Notes under the pieces: generated by a model
Told to the model about the DNA's origin: nothing
The model's input: only the letters and a program-made list of their open reading frames with translations
Databases searched by the model: none
NCBI RefSeq assembly: GCF_022539665.2
Contig: NC_081338.1
Coordinates: 4,773,679 to 4,837,678 of the forward strand
DNA length: 64,000 bases
Direction: 5' to 3'
From: Daphnia carinata
Taxonomy: Eukaryota > Arthropoda > Branchiopoda > Diplostraca > Daphniidae
Program-made: the position numbers and the translations under genes
Shown here: positions 24,403-34,936 of the stretch, in pieces
How positions within the stretch are numbered: position 1 is the first letter of the stretch
How the letters are laid out: every line of letters starts with the position of its first letter

Positions 24403-24715
24403 AGGTTGGCTGCCACGCCACTAAATCTACAATTGCTACGTCGCTATCATAAGGATAGCGACCAAGGGGGACTTGTCTGCTGACAAGTCCGGGCTGACAT
24501 ATGATGGAGACCGTTGTGGAAACGCACATCCCGGGTCTCTACCACACATCGAGAAAAGGGAGTCCCTCTGGTGCGTTGCCTAAGCGCCTTTCGGCGAATT
24601 TTGGGCAGTGGCAACTGCTCCACCTTATGACAGATAGGCCATGAGGCAGAGCAGCGCGGCCCGTCCCTATAAAGCTAAAAAAAAAAGGGGAGAAAAACGG
24701 CGTGGCAGCCAACGT
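24403..24715. mobile_element. About 310-bp element with 15-bp terminal inverted repeats
   Basis: Ends GTTGGCTGCCACGCC and GGCGTGGCAGCCAAC are perfect inverted repeats. The interior holds stable stems (CGCTATCATAAGGATAGCG; GGACTTGTCTGCTGACAAGTC) and no open frame. Size and ends fit a short non-autonomous DNA element (MITE). No target-site duplication was identified with confidence. Confidence 0.55.
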
Positions 24716-24794
24716 GTTATTTAGTACTACACAATTACACAATAAAAAAATACAACAAGGACAAAACAATTACAACAAGATACCACAAAGACCA

Positions 24795-24963
24795 GGCGAT
24801 GACGTGGCGACCACGGTGCGACGGGCGAGGTGAAGATGGGGCGACGGGCGAGGTGAAGACAGGGCGACGGGCGACGCGAAGACGGGCGAGAGGAAGACGG
24901 AGTGACGGGCGAGACGAAGACGAGCGACGGGTGGGACGAAGGGCGACGGGCAGAGCGTAGACG
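24795..24963. repeat. GC-rich minisatellite (CGACGGGCGAGGTGAAGA-like units)
   Basis: Around eight imperfect units of about 18-23 bp built from GACGGGCGA and GAAGACG. The long minus-strand open frame through it (Ser/Pro/Arg repeats) is a by-product of the repeat. Confidence 0.75.
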
Positions 24964-25984
24964 TGTGTTGACTTGCAAAGTAGAAGGGTTGCTGCAAAAA
25001 TATTTTTTGTTAACCGTTGACAACGCTTTACAGAGGAACAGACTGCTTCTACCAGATTGAGACTGATGAAATGATGAGTGGACACAGAGTCTAAGAATGA
25101 CGTGAGGTATCCAATTGCATTGTTGGTAATCTTTATTTGCAAACAGCATCCTTTTGGGTTTTAGATCCACGAGCTAGAAATAAAAGCATAACCATGCCAA
25201 TCTGATACCGATTAACAAAATCTAAGTAAAATACCATAGTCCACAACACAAAATCCTACCACTTAATGGGCTACGTAGAAATCATTTGAAACACCACATA
25301 TAGTGCACTTCTAACACATAACTGAAGGACGTGATGAATGAAGAAAGAGTAGCAGAATGATGTCATTGGCATGATGGTATTCCAACTCATATGGCTTGTG
25401 TCATTTTTAATTTTTCTTTGTGGTCAGTATCCTTTGTTGTTAACGTTTCACCAACTACATCTGAAAACAGAATCATGGCTATTGATTCTGAATGTTAATT
25501 CATTTTTAAAACCTCTCAACGCAGAGCAACTGAATAGCATGATAGAATGTAAAAATAGTAGGTTGCAAATAGCTTTTGGATTTTGTAGCTGGCCTAGCTG
25601 ATTGCAAGTTTACTCGTTGCACAGAAATAATCCACTTGATGTTTTTCACTTCAGAAACACGAAAAATAATAAAAAACCTACAATAATTTATGTCCACACC
25701 ATAAATTTGATCAAATTTATCAATGGGAAATTACATTGTTAAGAATTTTCGGACGTGGGTTTCACTTCTTGCACGTAGTTTTTTCACAAAACAGAGGCAA
25801 CAGTAGCGCCATCTATTATCCTAATTTACAAACAACGCGGGTTGTATAAAGAATTGTTTATTTTCAGACGGAGAGATAACGTCAAGAGACACATACCACC
25901 AGAAAAACCTTTGAGAACCATATAAAACAGTTTTAAAACACGAAGGAAGCAGTAGATGCACACATATAACAATAAAGCACATAC
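24964..25984. other. Intergenic, nothing supported
   Basis: Short open frames only. A TAGATGGCGC-type CTCF-like motif occurs on the minus strand at 25,804-25,815. Confidence 0.4.
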
Positions 25985-26206
25985 GTTACTGTTTGCTAAC
26001 GCCGTTTTTATTACTGCAATGGTCTCACCAGTTTCTGCCAGTGTTGATTTGTCCGGTCCATTCTCTACTTCCACTACTTTATCACGCTTTTTTCTGTTAA
26101 GAGATTTAGTTTAAAACAAAACGTGATAAGACATAAATTAATACAAAACATACCTTGCGTACAAAAGTGAAGCAACCTCGTTACTGGCACTGCTGGCGTG
26201 GTTTAC
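25985..26206 (-). CDS. Two linked exon-like blocks of an unrecognised protein
   Basis: On the minus strand, 26,206-26,154 and 26,093-25,985 are both bounded by good acceptors (TTAAG, AACAG) and strong donors (GTATGT twice), and their phases match (2 then 0). Together they read VNHASSASNEVASLLYAR followed by KKRDKVVEVENGPDK and STLAETGETIAVIKTALANSN. Composition looks like real protein, but I do not recognise a family and cannot find the flanking exons. It lies just outside the right pseudogene copy and could be another gene fragment. Confidence 0.35.
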
Positions 26207-26399
26207 CTTAACACGTCACATTTGCTGCGGTTACCCCTTACCTAACAAGAAACTCAGTTACAAAAATGTGGGGTATTTTGTGGTAGACTCATTTAATTTC
26301 TGCTTTCTTACTTTTCTGTGTCTGTCTCGTTATTTTGCTTTCTTTCCTATGTCTTCCAGTTTTTCTGTTAGTATTTGAAAGTGGAGCTGTAGTAGTAAC

Positions 26400-27680
26400 C
26401 GTAGTAGCCGATTCCCCATTTTTTTCTCTGACGGAGGTTTGTCTACTACACCATCAATTGTACATCGAAAACCATAAGTTTTCTCCCAGATGTTCTTTTG
26501 GCAGAACCGACTTCGTTGTTTTTTTTTCTTTTTTTTCGAAACCCATATCAAGCACTCGATCAGCTTCGTCCAAAATTTAAAACCGGACCCCCGTGAAGTG
26601 AAATACCCCACGGTCGAGAAAATCCTTGTGTCGTCCCGCGGTCGCGACAAGAGTATTGCACCCAGCTAGAAGATTTACCAGCTGATGGCTCGTGACAGTT
26701 CCTCATATATAATCACAGATTTTAAAACCGAATTGTAGGAGAATTTACACGCCCCCGGTGAATTTGAAGGCCCAATTCACGAGTGGGTGCGACAATTACA
26801 ACTTCTGGCTTTTGAACCATGGCTGAGACGCACCAGCAACACCTTGTTCTAACAATATGTTCATAACCGGTGCCAAGTACGCCACCTACATGGAAAAATG
26901 GGAAATTTTAGATGACATAATCAACGAATATCACGAAGGGGTTGTTGAGTATCTTAGATGCAATTGGACCTTTTAGTAGTCGCAATCACCGGCGTGCCCA
27001 CTTAAAATTACTTTTACTTCAACTTACCCAGCTCATACCGCCCATTCGAATCAAGTTAGTACGAGGGCATCGAGGTTTCAAAATTACACAGCGTTAATTA
27101 ATTGGATTGCCGTTTTGACGGAGCACGTGACAGCACAAGCAATTAAATCTCTTTTGGCAAGAATAACCGTAAATGAAGCTTTCTGTACAGGTGTTGGTTT
27201 TATGTAGCCAGAATTCTTAATGTTTTGAAGTAGTAGTGGGTGCAGGCCTGCTTCTTAGAATGATGTTATGTATTGAGGTACATCTTTTCCTGTAACCTAA
27301 AGCAAACCCAATAGATATTTTCAAATCACAAAATACAGTTTGAAAAATGGCTTACCTGGAGCATAACTTTAGCAAAATTGTTGAAGCGTTCCGTACAGAC
27401 GATGCCGTTAATCAGTTCCATTTCATCGCATGTCACAGCTTCCAGAATGTATTGTTCATGCAGCTTTCCATCTTCCATCAATTCACTGAATAGATTTGGA
27501 CAGCATTTCGAGGTGTGGGCAGCTTCATGACACTGGGTTAAAACAATGAACACTGGAACATGAAATATTTTCGTGAAGATACAATTGCTGTTTACGTTGT
27601 TAAACTTGCTGCCACCAATGCCTCCTCCTTGTGGAAAATCCCTTGCTACATGGCCCTCTTCTTTGAAGAAATCTTGTCTT
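26400..27680 (-). pseudogene. Vasa-like DEAD-box helicase pseudogene, copy 2
   Basis: On the minus strand this copy runs from a zinc-knuckle block (EEGHVARDFP) and CHEAAHTSKCCP through DGKLHEQYILEAVTCDE, ELINGIVCTERFNNFAKV, the Q-motif region and LLEQGVAGAS. It ends at a motif II block near 26,540-26,580 (ILDEADRVLDMGF) that copy 1 lacks. It shares with copy 1 the same TAA after QYITSF and the same damaged Walker A (AVTCSVKTA), so the sequence was already dead before the duplication. Further stops and frame changes are present. It lacks the two upstream zinc-knuckle exons seen in copy 1. Confidence 0.8.
26601..27664 (-). repeat. Right arm of the inverted duplication
   Basis: Inverted counterpart of 18,601-19,610, including intron-like sequence. 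See that entry. Confidence 0.75.
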
Positions 27681-28572
27681 GAAAGAATGATTGTGTTTCA
27701 GTAACATGAAAAATTTACTGAAACATGTTTGAACATCCATCATAGGACTGGCAAATGTTTTTTTTAAGAACGTCAAGTATAAGAAGGGGATAGAATTTAA
27801 CTAAAATTAACTCATCACTGCAAAAACAATTTTAAGGCCAATGGTCCCATTGCCAGTAGAAAGAACCCTCTAACTAGCCCGAAGTTCATTCCAAATAAGG
27901 ATTGCCTATGATAAGACAAGAAACAGATTGATGATCACTACAGATGTAAGAATGATGCAGAAAAGGAATCACAACAGAAAATGGCCTGTTTAATTAACCA
28001 TTAATCTATTATGTAATAAATTGGCACTGGTTAAACCTACTTGATCACGTGCAGGACCTGGTGGCAAAGCTACTCTCACACAAAGAATTTTTATCTACGT
28101 TTTTGAAGTTCGCTTGCGTAAATTCTGGTGATCAAAGAAAAACAGAAGAGAAATATTTTTAAATGCAAAATTGAACTTCAGAAACATAACATGCCAATCC
28201 GAAGATAATCTCACAAGACGACCTCCAAACCTTTCACGCACAGCGTCAGGAAACAAATGCTGTCACGGCGACACCGCTGTTGTAAAACGCCATCTGGTGG
28301 AAAACTGTTGCCAACGCCATCCAGTGCGCAAATGGTAACGACGAATTAAGACGTTTCGAGAACTAATACCATGACGTTAAATCCGAAACCGCTAATATCG
28401 CATAGTGAACTGAGGCGAAAATCGAGTAGCGCAGCGCTAGAACTAAAAATGAAATGAGCTGAAGTCCACTCACGATAAATCTGATTTTTGTCAATAGTTT
28501 GGAGGCATTCTGTGGTGAAAAAGAAAGAGTTTTTTAAGCAGTCAATTGTGCACCTGCCGTCAAACAGGTTTC
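27681..28572. other. Intergenic, nothing recognised apart from a CTCF-like motif
   Basis: No gene seen. On the minus strand 28,287-28,300 reads CCACCAGATGGCGT, a full match to the CTCF core consensus. Confidence 0.4.
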
Positions 28573-28579
28573 AAAAAAA
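28573..28579 (-). terminator. Pol III T-run terminator
   Basis: Seven T on the minus strand, about 30 bp beyond the 3' end of the tRNA-Pro, as expected for RNA polymerase III termination. Confidence 0.6.
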
Positions 28580-28609
28580 CATTCACAACCAATTGCGCAC
28601 AAACCGTTC

Positions 28610-28681
28610 GGGCTCGACCGGGATTTGAACCCGGGACCTCTCGCACCCTAAGCGAGAATCATACCCCTAGACCATCGAGCC
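28610..28681 (-). tRNA. tRNA-Pro (anticodon AGG)
   Basis: The minus strand folds as a complete 72-nt cloverleaf. The acceptor is GGCTCGA paired with TCGAGCC, with discriminator C. The D arm has GGTCTAGGGGTATGATTC. The anticodon stem CTCGC/GCGAG encloses loop TTAGGGT (anticodon AGG). The T arm is GTCCCGGGTTCAAATCCCGG. All stems pair. There is no intron, and CCA is not encoded. A T7 run lies downstream. It reads CCU (and CCC by inosine wobble) proline codons. This is the only intact RNA gene I could find. Confidence 0.95.
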
Positions 28682-28689
28682 GATACAAT

Positions 28690-30700
28690 ATGAAGCCAAT
28701 GAAAACGTAAGTACGTAACGATCATTGAGATTGGACGCTGGCCGAGCTTACCTTAAGCTCAGCATGAGGAGTTAGAAATACCTGTCCTGTACAAGAGGTT
28801 CATAATAGCACCGCCAATAATCCAAAATCATATAGAGCTGCAGACTGAAACGACATTTCCATGTGGTACTCACCAACCTCGTGAAATCAAATCTACGATT
28901 AAAATGTAATGCAATCACCCATTAGTTCAAATTTGAGAAAGTGAAGCTCAGAGAATAATAGGGTGTTGCTGGAGATGGTATGTCTTGCATTAAATTAAGT
29001 TTCTGCATTCCTAAAACAATTGATCAAATTAAAGTACGTAGTAAATGGAGTTATTACTTATACAGCTATTTTACCCATTGCGCTATGCAAATTAAATACA
29101 AGCCAAGAACGCGGTTTCAGTTTTAGTTCCTCATGCCGGGAGCGTCACGGTTGGCATCTAAGAAGAAGAACGCATAGCCGTTCCGGAATTTCAATGGAAT
29201 GCGACGTTTTCTTTTGCTGAATAGTAAATTGACACGAATGTACATGAACGGAAATCGCATTAGATTTGTTGGTAGTACAGCAATTATCTTCTTTTGAAGG
29301 AAATCTTTCGTTTGCAAGTTGAAAATTCGTGTTTGAATACAAATGGCGAACTCTTCTACGAAATACTTTCGACGTATTTTTCTTGCCACAATCGATATTG
29401 CAAATCGATACGCATAAAAGAAATTTTATAGACACGCTGATACCAGCAAATAATACGCCTACTAGGAAAAGATGGGGGAGGAAAGTGACAAACTCATGTT
29501 TAATTTACGCTGAGGTTTCCCTTGACATTATGGTTCATGTAGGATGATACTTTGCAACTGTCTTTCAAAGGGACCCTGGAATTAGGCAGCTGGTAGAGTG
29601 ATGCATTCCTAACGCGTAGGTCGAGGGTAGCAAATATTATGGTAACACACATAGGAATGAAAAAAATAATATTCTCACCAAAAGTGACGACGGCAGCTGG
29701 CTTTCGGTACGGTTTAAGAAGGGCAAACAGTGAAACTGGTGAGGGACGTCTCAAAGTTACGTTCGAATTCATCTTCATACATTTCTGGCTTTGCAGAATT
29801 CGAGTGCCAGAATTTATACATCTGATTTCGAAAAAGCCGCAGTGCTTTTTTATGGTACCGCTCTGAACCTCGGAAGAGTAAATAACATTAAAATAAGAAT
29901 AAAATTCTAAAAGATTCAAACCAAAACAGCATTGGGAAGTCTTCTGCTGCAACTTTGAACGCAAGTGCTCATCAGTAAGCAATACGAAGGATCCACCTTA
30001 AGAGCATTTGAATAATGACAAAGAAAACTTAAAAAGTCAATCATAAATTGATTACGCGATACAGAATCACGGTTAATATTGCATACCATCCCTAGGGCCA
30101 GAATACTGTAATTTGGGAGTAATCTAAATGAAGGGGGGGGGAATATCTTTAGCCAAACTCGCGCGTCCTCCATGTCCTCGTAATGGCAAGCTGTACTTAT
30201 AGGCAAGCATAAATTAATTAGATATATGGGATATCAAAGTTGGATTACCTGTTAAAATGTCAGCTCCATCTGCCGCCTGAAAACGCTCGTTTTTGAATTA
30301 CGCATTATCCTAAAGTCACAAATAAGGTGCAGTTCGGCGTGCTTGATTACCAAACTTGGTTAAATTCGCAGCTTAATAACCTATTCAAAACAATTGTTAT
30401 TAAGGGTTAAACAAAGCTTGAGAACTTAAACCTTAACAGGGATGATGAATGTGAGCTTTTCCATTAGCATATCCTCTCAATGGCAAGCTAGAGGAACGTC
30501 TTTTGGAGTTGCCATTATCATTCTTGTTTAGGGTTGTCTGCCAGAAACAAAAGAAAAAAAGAACTTATTCTTTGAGTTGTCGTTTCAGTGATCGTTGGTT
30601 GCACTCACATGACGTCAGAATACGAAAAGTAACTTTGGCACGATGGCACTTGAAGTGACATTTTACGGAGTTGACCTCCCTTAGGAGGCCTTGTTGAAAG
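28690..30700. other. Intergenic, no gene I can support
   Basis: Several open frames of 60-160 codons exist on both strands (the longest is minus, 29,500-29,982), but none has a recognisable domain and they conflict with one another. A weak tRNA-like stretch lies near 29,588-29,630, and a run of 9 G near 30,135. Confidence 0.4.
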
Positions 30701-30709
30701 TTGTGCAGT

Positions 30710-31406
30710 CTAGTGACATCGACCCACTTTCTCCGCTCGCTCCATTAAAGTTTCTTGGCTATTTCCAAGATATGGTTTTCGAAGGCTTTGTTCTTTGTCA
30801 ATCTGACATGATCCGTTCAACTTTTTCGGGGCTCTGTCACATCTTGGGGTGTGGATTCTTCGAAAGATTACATCCTGCAAGAGAATAAAATTAATTATCA
30901 TTCTCTTTCCATTCGTTTTAACAATTGCTATGAAATAAACAGGAAAAAAAAAATCAATAAAATATGAGTAACTTTCAACTGCCAATCCCACCTAGCTAAT
31001 ATTTGCCAACAAGTCCAAACTACAAGTCCAAACTTTGTTGTTGTTTGCCGAACCCATTGTACATTGTAGAGGTGCAACAAAGCAGAAATGGAAAAAAAAG
31101 GGAGGTCCTCCTTACAACTAAACCATCGAGACATTGTCTGAGTGTTTGTAGAAAAATAAAAAGAAACACATGCGGCAAACAAGAAATGGCGGCGAGTTGA
31201 TAAAGCAGGCGGATAGAGTGCTTGGCATTCATCAGTTTGACAGAAGATGGATCGATCGGCAAAGATTTCAAAACGTTTTGCTTGCTGGGTGTGCTGCGAA
31301 AATTGCCATATACCGCACTGTGTAGAGACTGATGTAAATTAGACACGCCTACCTGACAACTAACATATCGCAGATGGTTCGTTTTGAAATTCCCGAAATT
31401 TCGCAT
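30710..31406 (-). CDS. Candidate small gene, two exons in matching phase (unrecognised)
   Basis: On the minus strand, 31,406-31,353 starts with ATG and encodes 18 residues (MRNFGNFKTNHLRYVSCQ), a basic, Ser/Asn-rich N-terminus that could be a mitochondrial presequence. It ends in CAG before GTAGGC, phase 0. At 30,874, after TCTCTTGCAG, a phase-0 block of 54 residues begins (DVIFRRIHTPRCDRAPKK) and ends at a stop at 30,710. Joined directly they would make a 72-residue protein; intermediate exons are possible (31,340-31,185 is also open). I do not recognise it. Only the splice logic and composition support it. Confidence 0.3.
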
Positions 31407-31441
31407 CGTTTTATTCGTTGCGTGTTGGGTAGAAGTGGGCG

Positions 31442-31653
31442 ATGTCTGATGATTCATCGCACATGGCGCAAAATACGCCTGAAATTACAATGATGGATTG
31501 CAGTAGCCAAGGAAAGAGAAAACTGAAACGCGAAAAATTGGCTTTTAAAATAGGGGAAATGTTCAATACTCTGAGCACGACAGCTGTGTGCCATTGGCGG
31601 GGCCCATCCTTGTTTAGCTTATCAATTTTAACAACATGTAGCCCCTTCAGACA
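31442..31653 (+). CDS. Candidate first exon of an unrecognised protein
   Basis: An ATG at 31,442 opens MSDDSSHMAQNTPEITMMD, then a basic stretch (GKRKLKREKLAFKIGEMF), and runs to CAG at 31,653 before GTATGG, a plausible donor. No downstream exon was found before the receptor gene. It starts only 36 bp from the divergent minus-strand candidate above, so at most one of the two may be real unless they share a promoter. Confidence 0.3.
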
Positions 31654-32386
31654 GGTATGGTATTTACTTAAACATAATCTTTTTCCTATCACGAGAGAGA
31701 GACCCCATTTTTTTTTCTTTCTGAAAGGCTGAATAACAAGTCGACATAATAGCTGCGTTGTTAACTCACGACAAAATTCAATTGTGACTCTTGTCGGGAT
31801 AGATAAGACCCTACACTCCCGGAGCCATGTGGGTGGGCGCGTGTGTGTGTGTGTGTGCGCGTCTAGCAATCGATTCCCCGCGATTCTTTACATCCAAATG
31901 AAGAAAGGCGGTCATCTCAACGTATTGAGTTCGTTAAAAAAGAAATTGTCACACAAAACAGAATTCTTTCAACTCGTTATTTTCTACATCCTTGTCCAGG
32001 ATTTCTCGTAGCCCGCTTTTTAATTGGTAATCATGTATACCCCCGTCTCCTGACTGACGATAGAACTGTTTGAAGTGGAACAGCATCCACTGGGTGAAGG
32101 CAATTTCCACTTGGAAAAAAGAAACCGACAACACAAGTCTCGAAGGAGATTATGATGTGACACTTTGCCGATGCAGGAACGACGGCGTTCCTCCCCCAAG
32201 GAGGCAATCATCTCGGTATTACGGCCTCATAAGAAATAATTGATGTAGTGAAACGATAAGACCGAAGAAGGAGGCATTCAGGCGGATCTTCTACCAACAC
32301 AAAAAAAAAACGGCCAGTCTAATAAACCCCCCTCCGAATATTCCCGCGGATATAGGCGCGTTTCATCCTATTTTGTGCGGATCGAC

Positions 32387-34498
32387 ATGCGCACTTGCTC
32401 ACTATCACGATATGATTTGGTTGGCTTACCCCTTGTCTCACCGGAGATGTTGGGTTCAATTCAGTACATCCAGAGCGAACGGTCCGAGATGGACTACCTG
32501 GTGCTGATGGATATTCATCCAGCAAACGGAACCGATTGGCCGGAATTGCCGCTTCAGCCATGGTATCGATATAATGTGTGGGTAAGTGGAGCTCTTTGCA
32601 CAGTGTACGGCCTCGTCTTCTGCGCCGGACTAATAGGTAACATAATACTATTAAAGCGATTACATCGAAAACTATTAGCTCTTGTCATACCTTTTTTTTT
32701 TCTTTGAATGACAAGTGATCCTCTTTTGTTTTTCAGGGAATATCCTTGTGGCCGTAGTGGTTTTGCGTGGAAGTCGGACTATGCGCCGATGCGTCACAAA
32801 TTTATTCCTGGTCAATTTGGCCTTTGCAGACCTCCTCGTTGTGCTGGCTTGTCTGCCCTTTACGCTCGTGGCTCACCTTATCTACCGTAAGTATCAAAAG
32901 AAATGAGCTTTTCTTTATTTGGAGTGGGAGTTGTTTGGCTTGCACGCATCACGACGTTCGAATATATTTAAGACGAATCGATGATGTTTGCCCAGTAACT
33001 AGAAGAATTTGATGGATGGACAGTGGACGTGCTTTCTCATTTTTTTATTTTTTTTATTTGGCCAGTCCTTTCAGTTTGAAATTGAAAAGAAAATAGGTAA
33101 GCAAAGATTACCAGTTTAGATGCTGCGGGCAGTGCATACAGAGATATCCTATGATGTCAAGCAGTCGTCTATTATTCAAATCGATGAGACGGTCAAATGC
33201 TTTTCTAAAAACGAAAAAGAAACCACTTTCATGTTGTAAAATGGGATTCAAAACTCACCCGAGAGGACAGAAAGCGCCTACAGGTCTTCTCCTTAAATCT
33301 GACCCTTTGCTACATCAAAAAACAGCCTAGATGTTGAAATACGATCCGAATTTCAATATCGACTTTAAGGACGTTATTATAGTAGTATCCCTTTTCGTTG
33401 GGACACGCGCGCAATCTGTTGATTGAATTTGTGCTTCAAAAGCCTCTTCCTACTGCATAATGTCAACGTTTGTGTCATTGGTTATTTTTCGAGGACAGCT
33501 TGGGTGTTGGGCTCCTTCATTTGCAAACTGGTGCCCTACCTGCAAGGCGTGAGCGTTTGCGCTTCAGTCTACACGTTAGTTGCCATTGCTGTTGAGCGTT
33601 ACTGGTCCATCTCGTCGCCGTGGAAGAAGCGCTTGAGCTCCAGGTGTTGCCGCATCATTATCGGATTCATCTGGATCGGTTCCGCCATCATCACTCTACC
33701 GTGGCTCATCGTCTTTCGGCAGGATTACGTTTCAGACACGCTGGTTAGGGCTCGAAAAAGCTGCATGTTCATTAAGGCCATGCGAAGAGATGAAAATAAT
33801 CAATTTCGATGCCACAGGTCTGCACGGAGAAATGGCCGGATCCGTTGATGGGCGACGCCTATTACGCTGTGGCGCACTTGACCTTGTGCTACGTCTTGCC
33901 GCTCGTCGTCATCGCCGCTTGTTACGCTTTAATTTGTCGTCAAATTTGGTGTCGTCAAATACCTGGCAGCAGTGAACAAGGTCTCAATTACCGACATCGA
34001 TGTCATCATTATAATAATAGGCGGCGGCACAATGGCGTGGGAGGCCGTCTCAAATTGCATCGAGCCAAAATCAGGGCCCTGAGGATGTTGGCCATCGTCG
34101 TTGCCGCTTTCGCGCTGTCCTGGTTCCCGCTCTACGCCACATTCACGCGCCTCAAGTTCACGAAGGCAATGAGCGAAGGTGAGGCTGAATTCTGGGAAAT
34201 GCTCATCCCCGTGGCTCAGTGGCTGAGCAGTGCCAACAGTTGTGTCAATCCGTTGTTGTACCATTTTCTGGACCCCAAATTCCGGTCCGGATTCAAACAA
34301 TTGCTTTGCTCGGACAGCGTTGCCGCGGGCGAGGCGGGTCAAGATGGGCGTCAACAAAGGCATCACAATTACTTGAATGCCGCAGCCACGGCTACCCCTG
34401 AAGCTTTCTGTCCAGCACTGCGTGCCCGTTTCCACAACATCCAGCCCAGCTCGCAGACGACGGCTCACCAGCAACAATACGGAAATGAGTGGGTGTAG
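32387..34498 (+). CDS. SIFaR: SIFamide-receptor-like neuropeptide GPCR (rhodopsin family)
   Basis: Four exons in phase: 32,387-32,636, 32,737-32,886, 33,499-33,743 and 33,818-34,498, giving about 441 residues with seven membrane helices. Visible landmarks are TM1 GLIGNILVAVVV, TM2 NLAFADLLVVLACLP, ERY in place of DRY at the end of TM3 (AVERYWSI), TM6 SWFPLYATFTRLKF, and TM7 WLSSANSCVNPLLY (NPxxY). An N-glycosylation site (NGT) lies before TM1. The TM6 tail, the KIRALRML loop and LVPYLQGVSV in TM3 match the SIFamide receptor group best from memory, with NPFF receptors the nearest alternative. It would couple a SIFamide-type peptide to G proteins at the plasma membrane. Starts at 32,387, 32,450 or 32,489 are all possible. 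Residues from the TM5 end to TM6 include a His/Arg-rich insertion. Confidence 0.8.
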
Positions 34499-34936
34499 TA
34501 TAATACACAATTTTTTTCTATTCACATGCCAAACATTTTTTTTCCTGTGGGCGAAAACAAAAAAAAACAAAATAAATAAAAAAAAAAAGAAACAGAAAAA
34601 AAATAAAAGCACATTTTTCATCACATCAGATTTTTCTTGGGAAACTTGGGGACAATGGAATCGAACTTAATTTATGTATTACCGACACCTCTCTTCGGTA
34701 TACTGGAGAGAAACGACTAGACTTGTGCTTTTTTTTTTGGCATTTTCCACAAAATTAGCATAATTCTGTCGTTGCGAGTTGCAACGACGCCAAACAAACA
34801 TTCAATTTTAGTGGGGAATCACACATGGCACAGACAATATGGGCGGGGCAAATTTATGCCATTTGTTGTGCAGATTGAAGTGATCGATAAAAGAGCGAAG
34901 CAAAAACATAAAAAAAAAAAAAGGAAATTTTTTTGG
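34499..34936. other. Convergent 3' region between the GPCR and GGCX
   Basis: 438 bp of A-rich DNA between two convergent stop codons. It contains AATAAA hexamers for the plus-strand gene around 34,570-34,610. No other feature seen. Confidence 0.6.

Noticed and set aside
24403-24715. Self-cleaving ribozyme (hammerhead or HDV-like) in the structured element
   Set aside because: CTGA and GAAA fragments occur, but I could not place a full conserved core, so no ribozyme is called.
24727-25170. 147-codon minus-strand open frame rich in Ser, Pro and Arg
   Set aside because: Its length comes from the GC-rich minisatellite at 24,795-24,963. Another frame through the same repeat is equally open and repetitive.
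29588-29630. Possible tRNA (GGCAGCTGGTAGAGTG, then GGTCGAGGGT)
   Set aside because: The B box is too far from consensus and acceptor and anticodon stems do not pair. At most a very old tRNA relic.
29500-29982. 160-codon minus-strand open frame
   Set aside because: No similarity or splice context, and a plus-strand frame overlaps it. Kept only as a note in the intergenic entry.
31411-31869. 152-codon minus-strand open frame
   Set aside because: Begins in a (GT)n-derived His-Thr repeat and overlaps a more protein-like plus-strand frame.
33929-34624. 231-codon minus-strand open frame opposite the GPCR
   Set aside because: It is the antisense shadow of the last receptor exon plus its A-rich 3' flank (poly-Phe N-terminus). 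The plus strand has clear GPCR motifs.
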